Positions 34,829 through 42,486 of a stretch of 64,000 nt of DNA are shown piece by piece. The first letter of the stretch is position 1, and every line of letters starts with the position of its first letter. Under the pieces are notes generated by a model that ran no database searches, was not told where the DNA came from, and saw only the letters and a program-made list of their open reading frames with translations. The translations under genes were made by a program, and so were the position numbers. Origin of the DNA: Sphaerisporangium fuscum (GTDB lineage: Bacteria > Actinomycetota > Actinomycetes > Streptosporangiales > Streptosporangiaceae); the NCBI RefSeq assembly GCF_018531465.1, contig NZ_JAHDTF010000004.1, forward strand, positions 62,001 to 126,000. Reading direction: 5' to 3'.

Positions 34829-35623
34829 ATGACCGGCATGAGTGCCATCGATGAGCAGGCCGTTCGCGTGCGGGTCTTCGGCGGCCCGACCGCCCTGATC
34901 GAATACGGCGGCCTGCGATTCCTGACCGACCCCACCTTCGACGCGCCCGGCGACTACCAGCGGCCGGGCCGCCCGCTGCTGACCAAGACGGCGCCCTCCT
35001 CCGTCGCCCCCGCCGACCTCGGCCGGATCGACGTGGTCCTGCTGTCGCATGACGAGCACGCCGACAACCTCGACGACTCCGGCCGCGCCCTGCTCGCCGA
35101 CGTCCCGCTCACCCTCACCACCCCTGGGGGCGCCGGCCGGTTGGGAGACGGCGCCAAGGGGCTCGAGGACTGGGAGTCCATCGAGCTGGACCGTCCCGGG
35201 GGCGGCACGGTGACCGTCACGGGGGTGCCCGCCATCCACGGTCCCGGGACGCGCGAGGAGGTCGAACCGTTTCTCGGCCAGGTCGTCGGTTTCGTCCTGA
35301 CCGGGGAGGGGCTGCCCACCGTCTACGTCAGCGGCGACAACGCCTCGCTCGAGGCGGTCGGGCAGATCGCCGAGCGCTTCGGCCCGGTGGACACAGCCGT
35401 CCTGTTCGCCGGAGCTCCCCGCTTCCCCGTCGTCTTCGACGGCGGCCTGCTCGTCCTCGACAGCGCCCAGGCCGCCGAGGCTGCCGGGATCCTCGGCGCC
35501 CGCCGGGTGGTTCCCGTCCACTACGACAGCTGGGCCCACTTCACCGAGGGCCGCGACGCCCTGGTGGCCGCCTTCACCGCCGCGGGCCTGGCCGGCCGCC
35601 TGGACCTGGCCGACCAGACCTGA
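34829..35623 (+). CDS. UlaG-like MBL-fold hydrolase
   Basis: A 264-residue metallo-beta-lactamase superfamily protein. The ATG at 34829 has GAGG six bases upstream; earlier in-frame codons are weaker. Features: ALIEYGGLRFLTDPTFDAPG at the N-terminus, the metal motif SHDEHADNLDD at about 72 (HxExHxDN, a variation on HxHxDH with Glu in place of the second His), VYVSGDNASLEA and the final VVPVHYDSWAHF. The sequence resembles the UlaG-like group of lactonases and phosphodiesterases. The substrate is unknown. It is divergent from and probably controlled by the CGNR regulator. Confidence 0.88.
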   Translation: MTGMSAIDEQAVRVRVFGGPTALIEYGGLRFLTDPTFDAPGDYQRPGRPLLTKTAPSSVAPADLGRIDVVLLSHDEHADNLDDSGRALLADVPLTLTTPGGAGRLGDGAKGLEDWESIELDRPGGGTVTVTGVPAIHGPGTREEVEPFLGQVVGFVLTGEGLPTVYVSGDNASLEAVGQIAERFGPVDTAVLFAGAPRFPVVFDGGLLVLDSAQAAEAAGILGARRVVPVHYDSWAHFTEGRDALVAAFTAAGLAGRLDLADQT

Positions 35624-35650
35624 CCGCGCCGGTCACCGTGCGAGGGTCAC

Positions 35651-37237
35651 CTACTTCAGGCCGAAGGCGAGCAGGACATGGCCGTTGGGGTTGGGGTAGG
35701 GGGTGAAGAAGTATCCGGACTGGACGTAGAGCATGCCGTGCGCGACCACGGCTCCGCCGCCGCCCGACACCGCGCCGCCGCGACCCGGTAGCCCGTTGAC
35801 GCCCTGCACGTCCTGCATGGTGTCGTACGCCCACAGCACCCGCCCGTCACTGGCGGAGTAGGCGCGCATCTTGCCGTCCATGCTGCCCTCCCACACCAGG
35901 CCCGGCGTGGTGGTGACGGCCGGGCCGTGGCCGAGGCGGCACACCTGGGGGTACCGGGCCGCGACGCCGGTGGAGCAGCCGTCGGCCGGGTTGGGGACCT
36001 CCCACAGCAGGTGGCCGGTCGCCGGGTCCAGGGCGAACAGGGTGCCGGGGTTCGCCATGTAGGTCGCCACGTACAGCCGCTCGCCGTCGAAGCTGCTGCC
36101 CCACTGCACGCCGGACAGCCCGCCGCCGGGCATCGGCTTGGACAGCTGCCGCTGCCAGACGATCTGCCCGGTACGGGCGTCGAGCACGTGGTACACCCCC
36201 GCCTTCTGGCCGATGCCGAGCAACGTGCGACCGCCCGCCCGGAACAGGTTGGGCGACGCGCCGAGGTCGAAGTCCAGGGCGGTGCCGTCGGGCAGGTTGG
36301 GGCAGTACTCGCGGTCCTCCGGCGTGGGCAGCGAGCATTCCAGCCGCCAGGTGTCCACATCGGTCATCCGCCGCGTCCAGCGGGGGCGGCCGGTGTCGGC
36401 GTTCAGGGCCAGTACCGAGTCGTAGTGTCCCGCGCTGCCGGTGTAGTTCTGGCCCGTGCCGACGTAGATGGTCCGGGTGAGGGGGTCGATGGCCGGGGAG
36501 CTCCACACCCCAGCCCCCGAGGGGGCGTACCTGGGCGTGCCGTTGGGCCAGGTGCCGTCCTGCCGCGGTTCGGGCGTGGTGTGGAAGCGCCAGACGGGAC
36601 GGCCGGTGTCGGCGTCCATGGCGTCCAGGTGGCCGCGGAAGGTGCAGCAGGCGTGGTCCTTGCCGAGGATGTTCTCGCCGCTGGACACCCCGACGTAGAC
36701 CCGGTCACCGAAGACCAGGGGAGAGCTGGTGACGATGGCCGAGACGGTGTCGTCGAGCCTGCGCGACCAGGCCAGGCGGCCGGTGCGCTGATCCACGGCG
36801 TAGAAGTAGCCGCGCACGTCGCCGAAGTAGACCTTGCCTCTGGCCACGGCGGGCCCGTCCTGCACCTGCGTGCCGCCCTCGCCGACCGTGGTCAGGTCGA
36901 ACTCCCACCTGGCCGCGCCGGTGACGGCGTCCCTGGCGTACAGCTTGCCGTCCGGCGAGCCGAAGTAGACGGTGTCACCGACGACGGCGGGCTGGCTGCG
37001 CGGTGTGCCGGCTTCCTTGGGGTAGGCGAACGCCCACTTCAGTTCGAGCGCGCTGACGTTCTGCGGGGTGATCCGGCGCTCGGCCGCGTTGTGGCGCCAG
37101 CCGAGCGCGTTGCCCTGCCACATCGGCCAGTCCCCGCCGGGCCGGCCGCCGTCGGCGGAGGCGGCAGGTGTGGTCGCGGCGGCCACGCACAACGCGACCA
37201 GCGCCGCCGCCACGCCGATGAGCCGTCTGCCGGTCAT
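35651..37237 (-). CDS. PQQ-type beta-propeller dehydrogenase, PVA-dehydrogenase-like
   Basis: A 528-residue secreted protein; the signal peptide is RRLIGVAAALVALCVAAATT to ASA. An eight-bladed PQQ propeller follows, with repeated blades of the type GDTVYFGSPDGKLYARDAVT and GKVYFGDVRGYFYAVDQRTG. The vicinal disulfide pair (DHACCTFRGHLDA) characteristic of quinoprotein alcohol dehydrogenases is present, as is a GGGLSGVQWGSSFDG stretch I associate with polyvinyl-alcohol dehydrogenases. There is no heme c motif. It should oxidise secondary or polymer alcohols outside the cell using PQQ. A secreted carboxylesterase gene lies 9 bp upstream on the same strand, so the two form an operon. Confidence 0.87.
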   Translation of the reverse strand: MTGRRLIGVAAALVALCVAAATTPAASADGGRPGGDWPMWQGNALGWRHNAAERRITPQNVSALELKWAFAYPKEAGTPRSQPAVVGDTVYFGSPDGKLYARDAVTGAARWEFDLTTVGEGGTQVQDGPAVARGKVYFGDVRGYFYAVDQRTGRLAWSRRLDDTVSAIVTSSPLVFGDRVYVGVSSGENILGKDHACCTFRGHLDAMDADTGRPVWRFHTTPEPRQDGTWPNGTPRYAPSGAGVWSSPAIDPLTRTIYVGTGQNYTGSAGHYDSVLALNADTGRPRWTRRMTDVDTWRLECSLPTPEDREYCPNLPDGTALDFDLGASPNLFRAGGRTLLGIGQKAGVYHVLDARTGQIVWQRQLSKPMPGGGLSGVQWGSSFDGERLYVATYMANPGTLFALDPATGHLLWEVPNPADGCSTGVAARYPQVCRLGHGPAVTTTPGLVWEGSMDGKMRAYSASDGRVLWAYDTMQDVQGVNGLPGRGGAVSGGGGAVVAHGMLYVQSGYFFTPYPNPNGHVLLAFGLK

Positions 37238-37246
37238 GTCGTCCTC

Positions 37247-38842
37247 CTAGTCGCCGTACGGGGTGTGCTGGTTCCAGAAGGCGCACTGGTGCTGCCTTCC
37301 GATCTCACGCGTGGCCGTGCTGTCACCGGCGGGGGCCAGCGACATGACGGCGGGGTCGGAGCCGGTGTACCGCGGCCAGTCGGGGGTGCCGTCCACGGTG
37401 GGGTTCCCGGTGCGGGCGAAGCCGGTCCACTGGGCGACGAGCTGGGCGCCGAAGGTGCGCTGGTTGGCGTCCAGATCAGGGGCCGGGCCGTACAGGAACG
37501 GCGCCTCGCTGACGTGGAAGGAGCCGTTGGGCTTGGTCCTGTCCAGGAAGAACAGCGGCGGGGCGTCGGTGTTGTCGACCTCGAAGGCGTACACGGGCAG
37601 GTGGCGGGCCAGCCGCCGGTCGTTCAGCAGCGCCGGGCAGACCGAGTTGCTGTCGGCCACGATCGTGCGGTACGCGATGAACGCCGAGGGCTCGGGGAAC
37701 CTGGCGAGCGGGTAGCGCGCGAACACCTGCGGGGCCAGCGGGCCGTACTGCTGCCGGACCAGCTTCTCGTACTCCGCCGGGGTCGTGGCCGAGGCGAGCT
37801 GCACCTCGTCGCGGTCCACGCCGTGCATGAGCGTGACCTTGTTGACCTTGCCCTCGGCGAACGCCCGCCCGGGGGACACGGTCAGGATGCGGCCGTCCAC
37901 GATGGGCGCGATCGTGCCGCGGTCGGGGCCGAGACCGTCGGCGGACTGGTCCAGCAACGCCTTGACGGGCTTGGCGCGCAGGCAGGCGGCGACGTCGGCG
38001 GCCGGCTCGCAGCCGAGCGCGGCGGCGAAGCGGTCGCCGGCCCGCTGGGCCTCGGCCAGGGTGGGCAGCTCGGCCTTGCAGTCCTGCGGTTGCCACATGG
38101 TGTCGACGCCGCGCAGCGAGTTGTACTCGCCGCTCTGCACGATTCCCTTCTGGAACAGTCCCCTGGCCGTGGGCGAGACGGTGTGCGCGCAGACGCTCGA
38201 CCCGCCCGCGCTGGCCCCGAAGATCGTCACATTGCCGGGGTCGCCGCCGAAGCGGGCGATGTTGCGGCGAATCCAGCGCAGCGCCTCCTGCTGGTCGCTC
38301 AGCGCGTAGTTACCGGAGTGGGGCCCGAACGCGCGGTGGGACAGGAAACCGAAGACGCCGAGCCGGTAGCCCACTCCGACGTGGACGACCTGCCCCGCCT
38401 TGGCGAGATAGGAGCCGTCGCCGGGGGCGCCGAACCTGAACCCGCCGCCGTGGAACTCCACCATCACCGCGAGCTTTCCCGCGCCGACGTCGGCGGGGGT
38501 GACGATGCTGAGCTTGAGGCAGTCCTCGTTCTCCGACGGCGAGCCGAGCAGGGCGCCCTGCGGGCAGGAGCCGCCCCGCTCGGTGGCCGGCAGGACGCCG
38601 GTCCACGGCTCATGCGCTTTCGCGGGCGTCCAGCGCAGCTCGCCCACGGGCGGCTCGGCGTAGGGGACGCCGAGCCAGGACCGTACGCCGTCGCCGGTCG
38701 TCCCGCACACCTGACCGGTGTCGGTGGTGACGGTGGTGCCGGGGGCGCAGGCGGGGGCTGCGAGGGGGGCCGCCTGCGAGGGGGTCATCGTGCCGAGCAA
38801 CGCGAGTGCCACTAGCGCGCTCAGCCCGTACCTAGGCTTCAT
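37247..38842 (-). CDS. Secreted type-B carboxylesterase
   Basis: A 531-residue alpha/beta-hydrolase of the cholinesterase/type-B family, starting at the ATG at 38842 (GAGGAAG upstream) with a signal peptide ending SQA. The oxyanion region FHGGGFRFGAPGDG, the nucleophile elbow FGASAGGSS, the N-terminal GVPYAEPPVGELRW and SENEDCLKLSI typify the family. The His of the triad is in ALRW/GVDRDE-type loops further on. It should cleave carboxyl esters outside the cell. It is co-transcribed with the propeller dehydrogenase, suggesting a joint pathway of ester hydrolysis then alcohol oxidation. Confidence 0.93.
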   Translation of the reverse strand: MKPRYGLSALVALALLGTMTPSQAAPLAAPACAPGTTVTTDTGQVCGTTGDGVRSWLGVPYAEPPVGELRWTPAKAHEPWTGVLPATERGGSCPQGALLGSPSENEDCLKLSIVTPADVGAGKLAVMVEFHGGGFRFGAPGDGSYLAKAGQVVHVGVGYRLGVFGFLSHRAFGPHSGNYALSDQQEALRWIRRNIARFGGDPGNVTIFGASAGGSSVCAHTVSPTARGLFQKGIVQSGEYNSLRGVDTMWQPQDCKAELPTLAEAQRAGDRFAAALGCEPAADVAACLRAKPVKALLDQSADGLGPDRGTIAPIVDGRILTVSPGRAFAEGKVNKVTLMHGVDRDEVQLASATTPAEYEKLVRQQYGPLAPQVFARYPLARFPEPSAFIAYRTIVADSNSVCPALLNDRRLARHLPVYAFEVDNTDAPPLFFLDRTKPNGSFHVSEAPFLYGPAPDLDANQRTFGAQLVAQWTGFARTGNPTVDGTPDWPRYTGSDPAVMSLAPAGDSTATREIGRQHQCAFWNQHTPYGD

Positions 38843-38973
38843 GGGGCGCTTCCTCACCTGTTCGGGATCACAGGCATCATGACAACGGCAGTCAGGAGGA
38901 TCAATGCCGCTGGTCATAACAGCGTCCCATCACCCGGACGTATACGACCGCCGTCCTGCGGCGACAGCCGCCG

Positions 38974-40848
38974 TCACTGACCGCCGGGGCGCGGTGAGGG
39001 GATGCGCAGCGGCGGGAGCCCGGGAGCGACGGGTGTCGAGAAGGCGTCCGTCAGCATCACCGACACCGTGTACAGGTGCCACAGGACGTCCATCCGCTGC
39101 TTCACCAGCAGCTCCGGCAGCCGCGCCGCGCCGGCCCCGTCGACGATGCGCGCGAGCCCGTCGGTCCCTGGTGCCTCTCGCGCGCCGTTGACCGCCGCGC
39201 ACAGCAGGTCGGTCAGCTCGCGTGAGGGCTTCGTCCGCCAGTTCCACGGCTTCTCGCCCGGGGCGGCCCTGGACGGCCCGGCCTCGGAAGGGCCGCCGGG
39301 CGTGGTGGCGAACCGGCGCCGGAGCCGGTCCATCAGCCCCCGGGCGGGGGAGTCGGTGGTGAATCGCCACGGTGTGCCCTCGATGGGGACGTCGCGCAGC
39401 GAGGGCGCGAAAGCGGTGATCACGCCGTGGATGAGCTCTTCGGATCGCCGCCACATCGGATCCATGCTCAGCGCGGTCCGGACGACCAGATTGTCGAGGA
39501 ACGGCGGGACGGGATTCTGGCCGCGCAGCAGCGACGCGCGGGAGGCGGCGTGCCAGCGGCCCACGCGGTACGTCAGATAGAGGTCGTCGAGCACCTTCGC
39601 GCCGTCGTCCCGGCAGCGATCCTGCCAGGGGGACGCCAGGGCACGGGCGTGCTCCTTGGCCTCCTCGGTCAGCAGGTCGGTGTTCTTGCCGAAAAAGCCG
39701 TCCACCCTGCGCCTGATGGCCTTGGGATCCGGATCGGCCTGGTTCTGCAGGAAACCGCCCCGCAGGATCTCCCCGCCGTGGCCGGACATCCGGGGCGTCG
39801 GGTCGAACCGCACGCCGTTCGGGATGTTCTCGTACACCGAGATCATGCCCTCGCACGCGAACAGCACGTTGTGGCCGCGGACGAGGGGATGCGGGACGAC
39901 GAGCGCCTCGCCGTCCTCGGACCGTTTCGGCCGGGCGACGTCGTGCCGGACGCCCAGCGCGTCCGCGACCTGCCTGGCGATCACGACGTCGGGGCTGTCG
40001 TCCTGCCCCGAGGTCGCCGTGACGAACGGGATGTCCGCCCTGTGCAGCAGTGCGGCGAGGAGACGGCTGTCACGGCCCCCGGTGAGTGACAGTCGTACCG
40101 GCTCCGGGGTGTCCCGCAGCGGCCGTACCGCGGCGAGCAGCGCGTCGGCGAGCTCGTCGACCTGGGCGCGCACCGCGCGCCTTCCGGACGGCGCCGGGCG
40201 GGTCGGCGGAAGCGGGGCCGCGCCGATGGTACGGCGGCCGGCGGTGACGACGATCTCGGCGGCGGGCGGCAACGCGCCGACCCCGAGGAACGGCGTCTCG
40301 TCGGAGAGGAAGTACCCGACCCGCACCATCGACTCCAGCGCGGGCAGGTCCCAGACGATCTCGGGCCGCCTGGACGCCGTCTCGGCCGCCCTGGCGGCGA
40401 GGTGGACCAGCAGCGCGCGGCTGCCGACGACGTGGACGTCGGAGGTCTCGGCGTAGTAGACGGGACACGCCCGCGTGAGCCCCGTCGCCGCGCCCACCTC
40501 CCCCTCGCCGGCCCGGAAGATCGAGAAGACGCCGCCGGTACGGGCGGTGGTCTCTCCCAGGCGGGGAGCCGCCAGCAACCGGTCCACCTCGGCGGGCTCG
40601 GCCAGGTGCCCGGTGAGGCCCGCCACCCGGCCGGCCCCCGAGCACACGATCGGTAACCCGTGCCCCTCGGGCTCGTTCGACCAGGAGAGCAGCGCCGTGT
40701 CGCCCGCGGCCGACCGCCATTCGCTCGCGGTCACGGTCTCGGCGGGCACGGGGAAGGCGCGTGTGATGGCCTGGCGCGCCGCGTCGAGCACCACGGGCGG
40801 CAGCGGGACCCCCGCACGCTTGGCCGCGACCGCTAGATGGACGCGCAA
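38974..40848 (-). CDS. Asparagine synthetase B-like adenylating protein
   Basis: A 624-residue homologue of asparagine synthetase. The start is a TTG at 40848 with a perfect AGGAGGT site five bases upstream. The N-terminal third keeps the shape of the Ntn glutaminase domain (to about 215) but begins MRVHLAVAAK and has no N-terminal catalytic Cys, so glutamine hydrolysis is unlikely. The ATP-pyrophosphatase domain has the PP-loop SLTGGRDSRLL at about 254-264, with the RDSR form instead of GLDSS. A second conserved segment is MSGHGGEILRGGF. It may form an amide or lactam bond by adenylating a carboxylate. It has no operon partner; the substrate is unknown. Confidence 0.85.
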   Translation of the reverse strand: MRVHLAVAAKRAGVPLPPVVLDAARQAITRAFPVPAETVTASEWRSAAGDTALLSWSNEPEGHGLPIVCSGAGRVAGLTGHLAEPAEVDRLLAAPRLGETTARTGGVFSIFRAGEGEVGAATGLTRACPVYYAETSDVHVVGSRALLVHLAARAAETASRRPEIVWDLPALESMVRVGYFLSDETPFLGVGALPPAAEIVVTAGRRTIGAAPLPPTRPAPSGRRAVRAQVDELADALLAAVRPLRDTPEPVRLSLTGGRDSRLLAALLHRADIPFVTATSGQDDSPDVVIARQVADALGVRHDVARPKRSEDGEALVVPHPLVRGHNVLFACEGMISVYENIPNGVRFDPTPRMSGHGGEILRGGFLQNQADPDPKAIRRRVDGFFGKNTDLLTEEAKEHARALASPWQDRCRDDGAKVLDDLYLTYRVGRWHAASRASLLRGQNPVPPFLDNLVVRTALSMDPMWRRSEELIHGVITAFAPSLRDVPIEGTPWRFTTDSPARGLMDRLRRRFATTPGGPSEAGPSRAAPGEKPWNWRTKPSRELTDLLCAAVNGAREAPGTDGLARIVDGAGAARLPELLVKQRMDVLWHLYTVSVMLTDAFSTPVAPGLPPLRIPSPRPGGQ

Positions 40849-41063
40849 CGCGACCTCCTGGCGGCCCTGGGAGCAGCGGCGACGGCGGGGTACGGAACTG
40901 TTCGACCGGCGTGACGCCGCTGGAGGACCTTCGGTGGAGCGGTCATACGACAGGTGTCCCTTCGATGGCTTACACCTGCTACTCCGCCGATGCCCGCATT
41001 CGATTTCACGGGCCGCCTGCGTCGTCCCCCCGCTGAGGTCGAGACGTCCCGGTCATGTGCGGC
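40849..41063. other. Intergenic stretch with no recognised feature
   Basis: About 215 bp between the TTG start of the asparagine-synthetase homologue and the truncated HD gene. Apart from the ribosome site of the former I see no promoter, operator or small gene. Confidence 0.3.
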
Positions 41064-41594
41064 TCAGGCCGTCGAGAGCCAGTGGACCTGGTGGGCCTCG
41101 GTCGGGTCGGGGAGCTCCCAGCGGCCGGCGAGCCGGTCGATGACCGCGTCGGGGACGGGTGAGGTGCGGGCGCGGTTGCGCGCGTACAGCACGGGCTTCT
41201 GCAGGTCGGAGCGTTCCAGGGCCCAGAACGGCACCTGGTGGTGGCGCACCAGCCCGGCCACGTGCTCGCGCCAGGCGATGGGCGCGCCCAGTTCCCACAG
41301 GACGCGGCGCACGGCCAGGTCGCCGCGGCGTGAATGGCCGTGCGCGGTGATCCGGCCGTCGTCCTCGGTGCGTGTGCAGTCGGGCTTGGCGATGTCGTGC
41401 ATGAGGACGGCGGCGAACAGCCGTACGCGCTCGCCGGGCGGGCGGGACCGCCATTCCGGAAGGGAGGCCAGGGCCTCGCAGGCCATCCGCGTGTGCGTCT
41501 CGACGTCGCCCTCGGCGTGGTGGACCGCGTCCTGCGGCACGTCCGCGAGGCGCCGTACCCAGGCGAAGGCGTCCCGGATCTCCGGCCACGGCAC
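41064..41594 (-). pseudogene. Internally deleted HD-domain/polynucleotide-kinase-like gene
   Basis: A 176-codon frame whose first 110 residues are a good HD phosphohydrolase domain: VHHAEGDVETHTRMA, LMHDIAKPD, TAHGHSRRGD, HVAGLVRHHQVPF. In known relatives the HD domain is followed by a P-loop kinase domain, total about 380 residues. Here the sequence jumps after FWALERSDLQKPVLYA directly to NRARTSPVPDAVIDRLAGRW and EAHQVHW, which resembles the last section of that kinase domain. The P-loop is absent, so an in-frame internal deletion is likely. The frame also runs upstream of the GTG (codons for KPPHWQ) to a TAG without a better start. I treat it as a decayed or minimised gene. Confidence 0.6.
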
Positions 41595-41697
41595 CTGCCA
41601 GTGCGGCGGCTTCGGCCGGGGTCCTCCCTACCGGATTTCCATCCTTAGCCGACGTCCTGTACCCAGCTTGTGGATGACGGTGTCTTCGCTTCGGCTG

Positions 41698-42036
41698 TCA
41701 TCCGGTACGACGTCCGCGCGGAGCGTCGAGGACCATGATCGACTCCCCGAAGTCCGCCACGATCTTAAGCTGCCCTCCCAGGGCAGCCACATAAGCGGCG
41801 AGTGTGGCGACCTCGCTGATCACGCCGTTCTCGATCTGTGAGATGCGGGCCTGGGACACTCCCATCGCCTGGGCGATGTCCTCCTGGCGCAGACCGAGCT
41901 TCCGTCTGGCCTCGGCGAGTTGATAGGCCCGCTGCCGGGCTATCAACTCGTTGCGGAGTTCGGCGATCTCCTGCTCATCCTCTGGTCCAATGAGCTCGGA
42001 ACGCAACTCCTCCCACGTCACAGGTTGTTCGTTCAT
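41698..42036 (-). CDS. higA: HigA-type antitoxin (XRE helix-turn-helix)
   Basis: A 112-residue antitoxin with an XRE-type helix-turn-helix at about 47-100: ARRKLGLRQEDIAQAMGVSQ, ARISQIENGVISEVATLAAY, then ALGGQLKIVADFG. AAGGAGAG precedes the ATG, and this ATG overlaps the toxin stop by four bases. The order toxin-then-antitoxin is the hallmark of higBA. The protein should neutralise the toxin and, with it, repress the operon through the near-palindrome at 42401-42418. Confidence 0.9.
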   Translation of the reverse strand: MNEQPVTWEELRSELIGPEDEQEIAELRNELIARQRAYQLAEARRKLGLRQEDIAQAMGVSQARISQIENGVISEVATLAAYVAALGGQLKIVADFGESIMVLDAPRGRRTG

Positions 42037-42395
42037 TGCTCTCTCTCCTTCAGATAGCGGGCGAAGCGCTTCTCTGCCATCTCGATCGCCTCGTCGTACC
42101 AGCGTTCCCAGTTGCCGGACTTGTCGCCCGCGACCAGGAAGACGGCCTGACGCCACGGGTCGAAGACGAAGAGCAAGCGAACCTCACTCCGCCCGCTTGA
42201 TCCGGGTCTGAGTTCCTTGAGATTGCGGATGGTCGAACCCTGAAGTGTGTCTACCAGCGGACGCCCCAAGCCCGGCCCCTCCTCGCAGATTCGATCGAGG
42301 GCGGCGGCAATCAGCTTGAGCGTTTGTCTGTCGCCCTTCCGCAGCTCATGAAGCCAGTCGCGAACCTCCGGAATGATCACTATCTGCCACTGCAC
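42033..42395 (-). CDS. higB: HigB-type toxin (RelE/Gp49 fold)
   Basis: A 120-residue toxin of the phage-derived Gp49-like/HigB family, a ribosome-dependent mRNA interferase fold. Typical stretches are IIPEVRDWLHELRKGDRQTL, LQGSTIRNLKELRPGSSGRS with the conserved KELR..., EVRLLFVFDPWRQAVFLVAG and the closing GNWERWYDEAIEMAEKRF. It starts at a GTG; the AT-rich promoter and operator lie immediately upstream. It precedes and overlaps higA. Confidence 0.92.
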   Translation of the reverse strand: MQWQIVIIPEVRDWLHELRKGDRQTLKLIAAALDRICEEGPGLGRPLVDTLQGSTIRNLKELRPGSSGRSEVRLLFVFDPWRQAVFLVAGDKSGNWERWYDEAIEMAEKRFARYLKEREQ

Positions 42396-42400
42396 TCCAG

Positions 42401-42418
42401 GATAATAAATTTCTTATC
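42401..42418. promoter_or_regulatory. HigBA operator/promoter palindrome
   Basis: GATAATAAATTTCTTATC is an 18-bp palindrome with one mismatched pair, 6 bp upstream of the toxin start, the usual site for antitoxin autorepression. It is one of the few A+T-rich spots in this part of the window. Confidence 0.7.
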
Positions 42419-42486
42419 TTGATCCAAGCGCAGTTTCGTCAACACTCCGTATCGCGAATCTCACTCTCTGGTGAACGTGGGGAGAG

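Noticed and set aside
35927..38815. A 962-codon plus-strand frame over the esterase and propeller genes
   Set aside because: A shadow frame; both minus-strand genes have signal peptides and catalytic motifs.
38974..40848. Lasso-peptide or beta-lactam biosynthetic cluster
   Set aside because: Only the cyclase-like protein is present. No precursor peptide, transglutaminase-like B protein, carboxyethylarginine synthase or exporter is adjacent.
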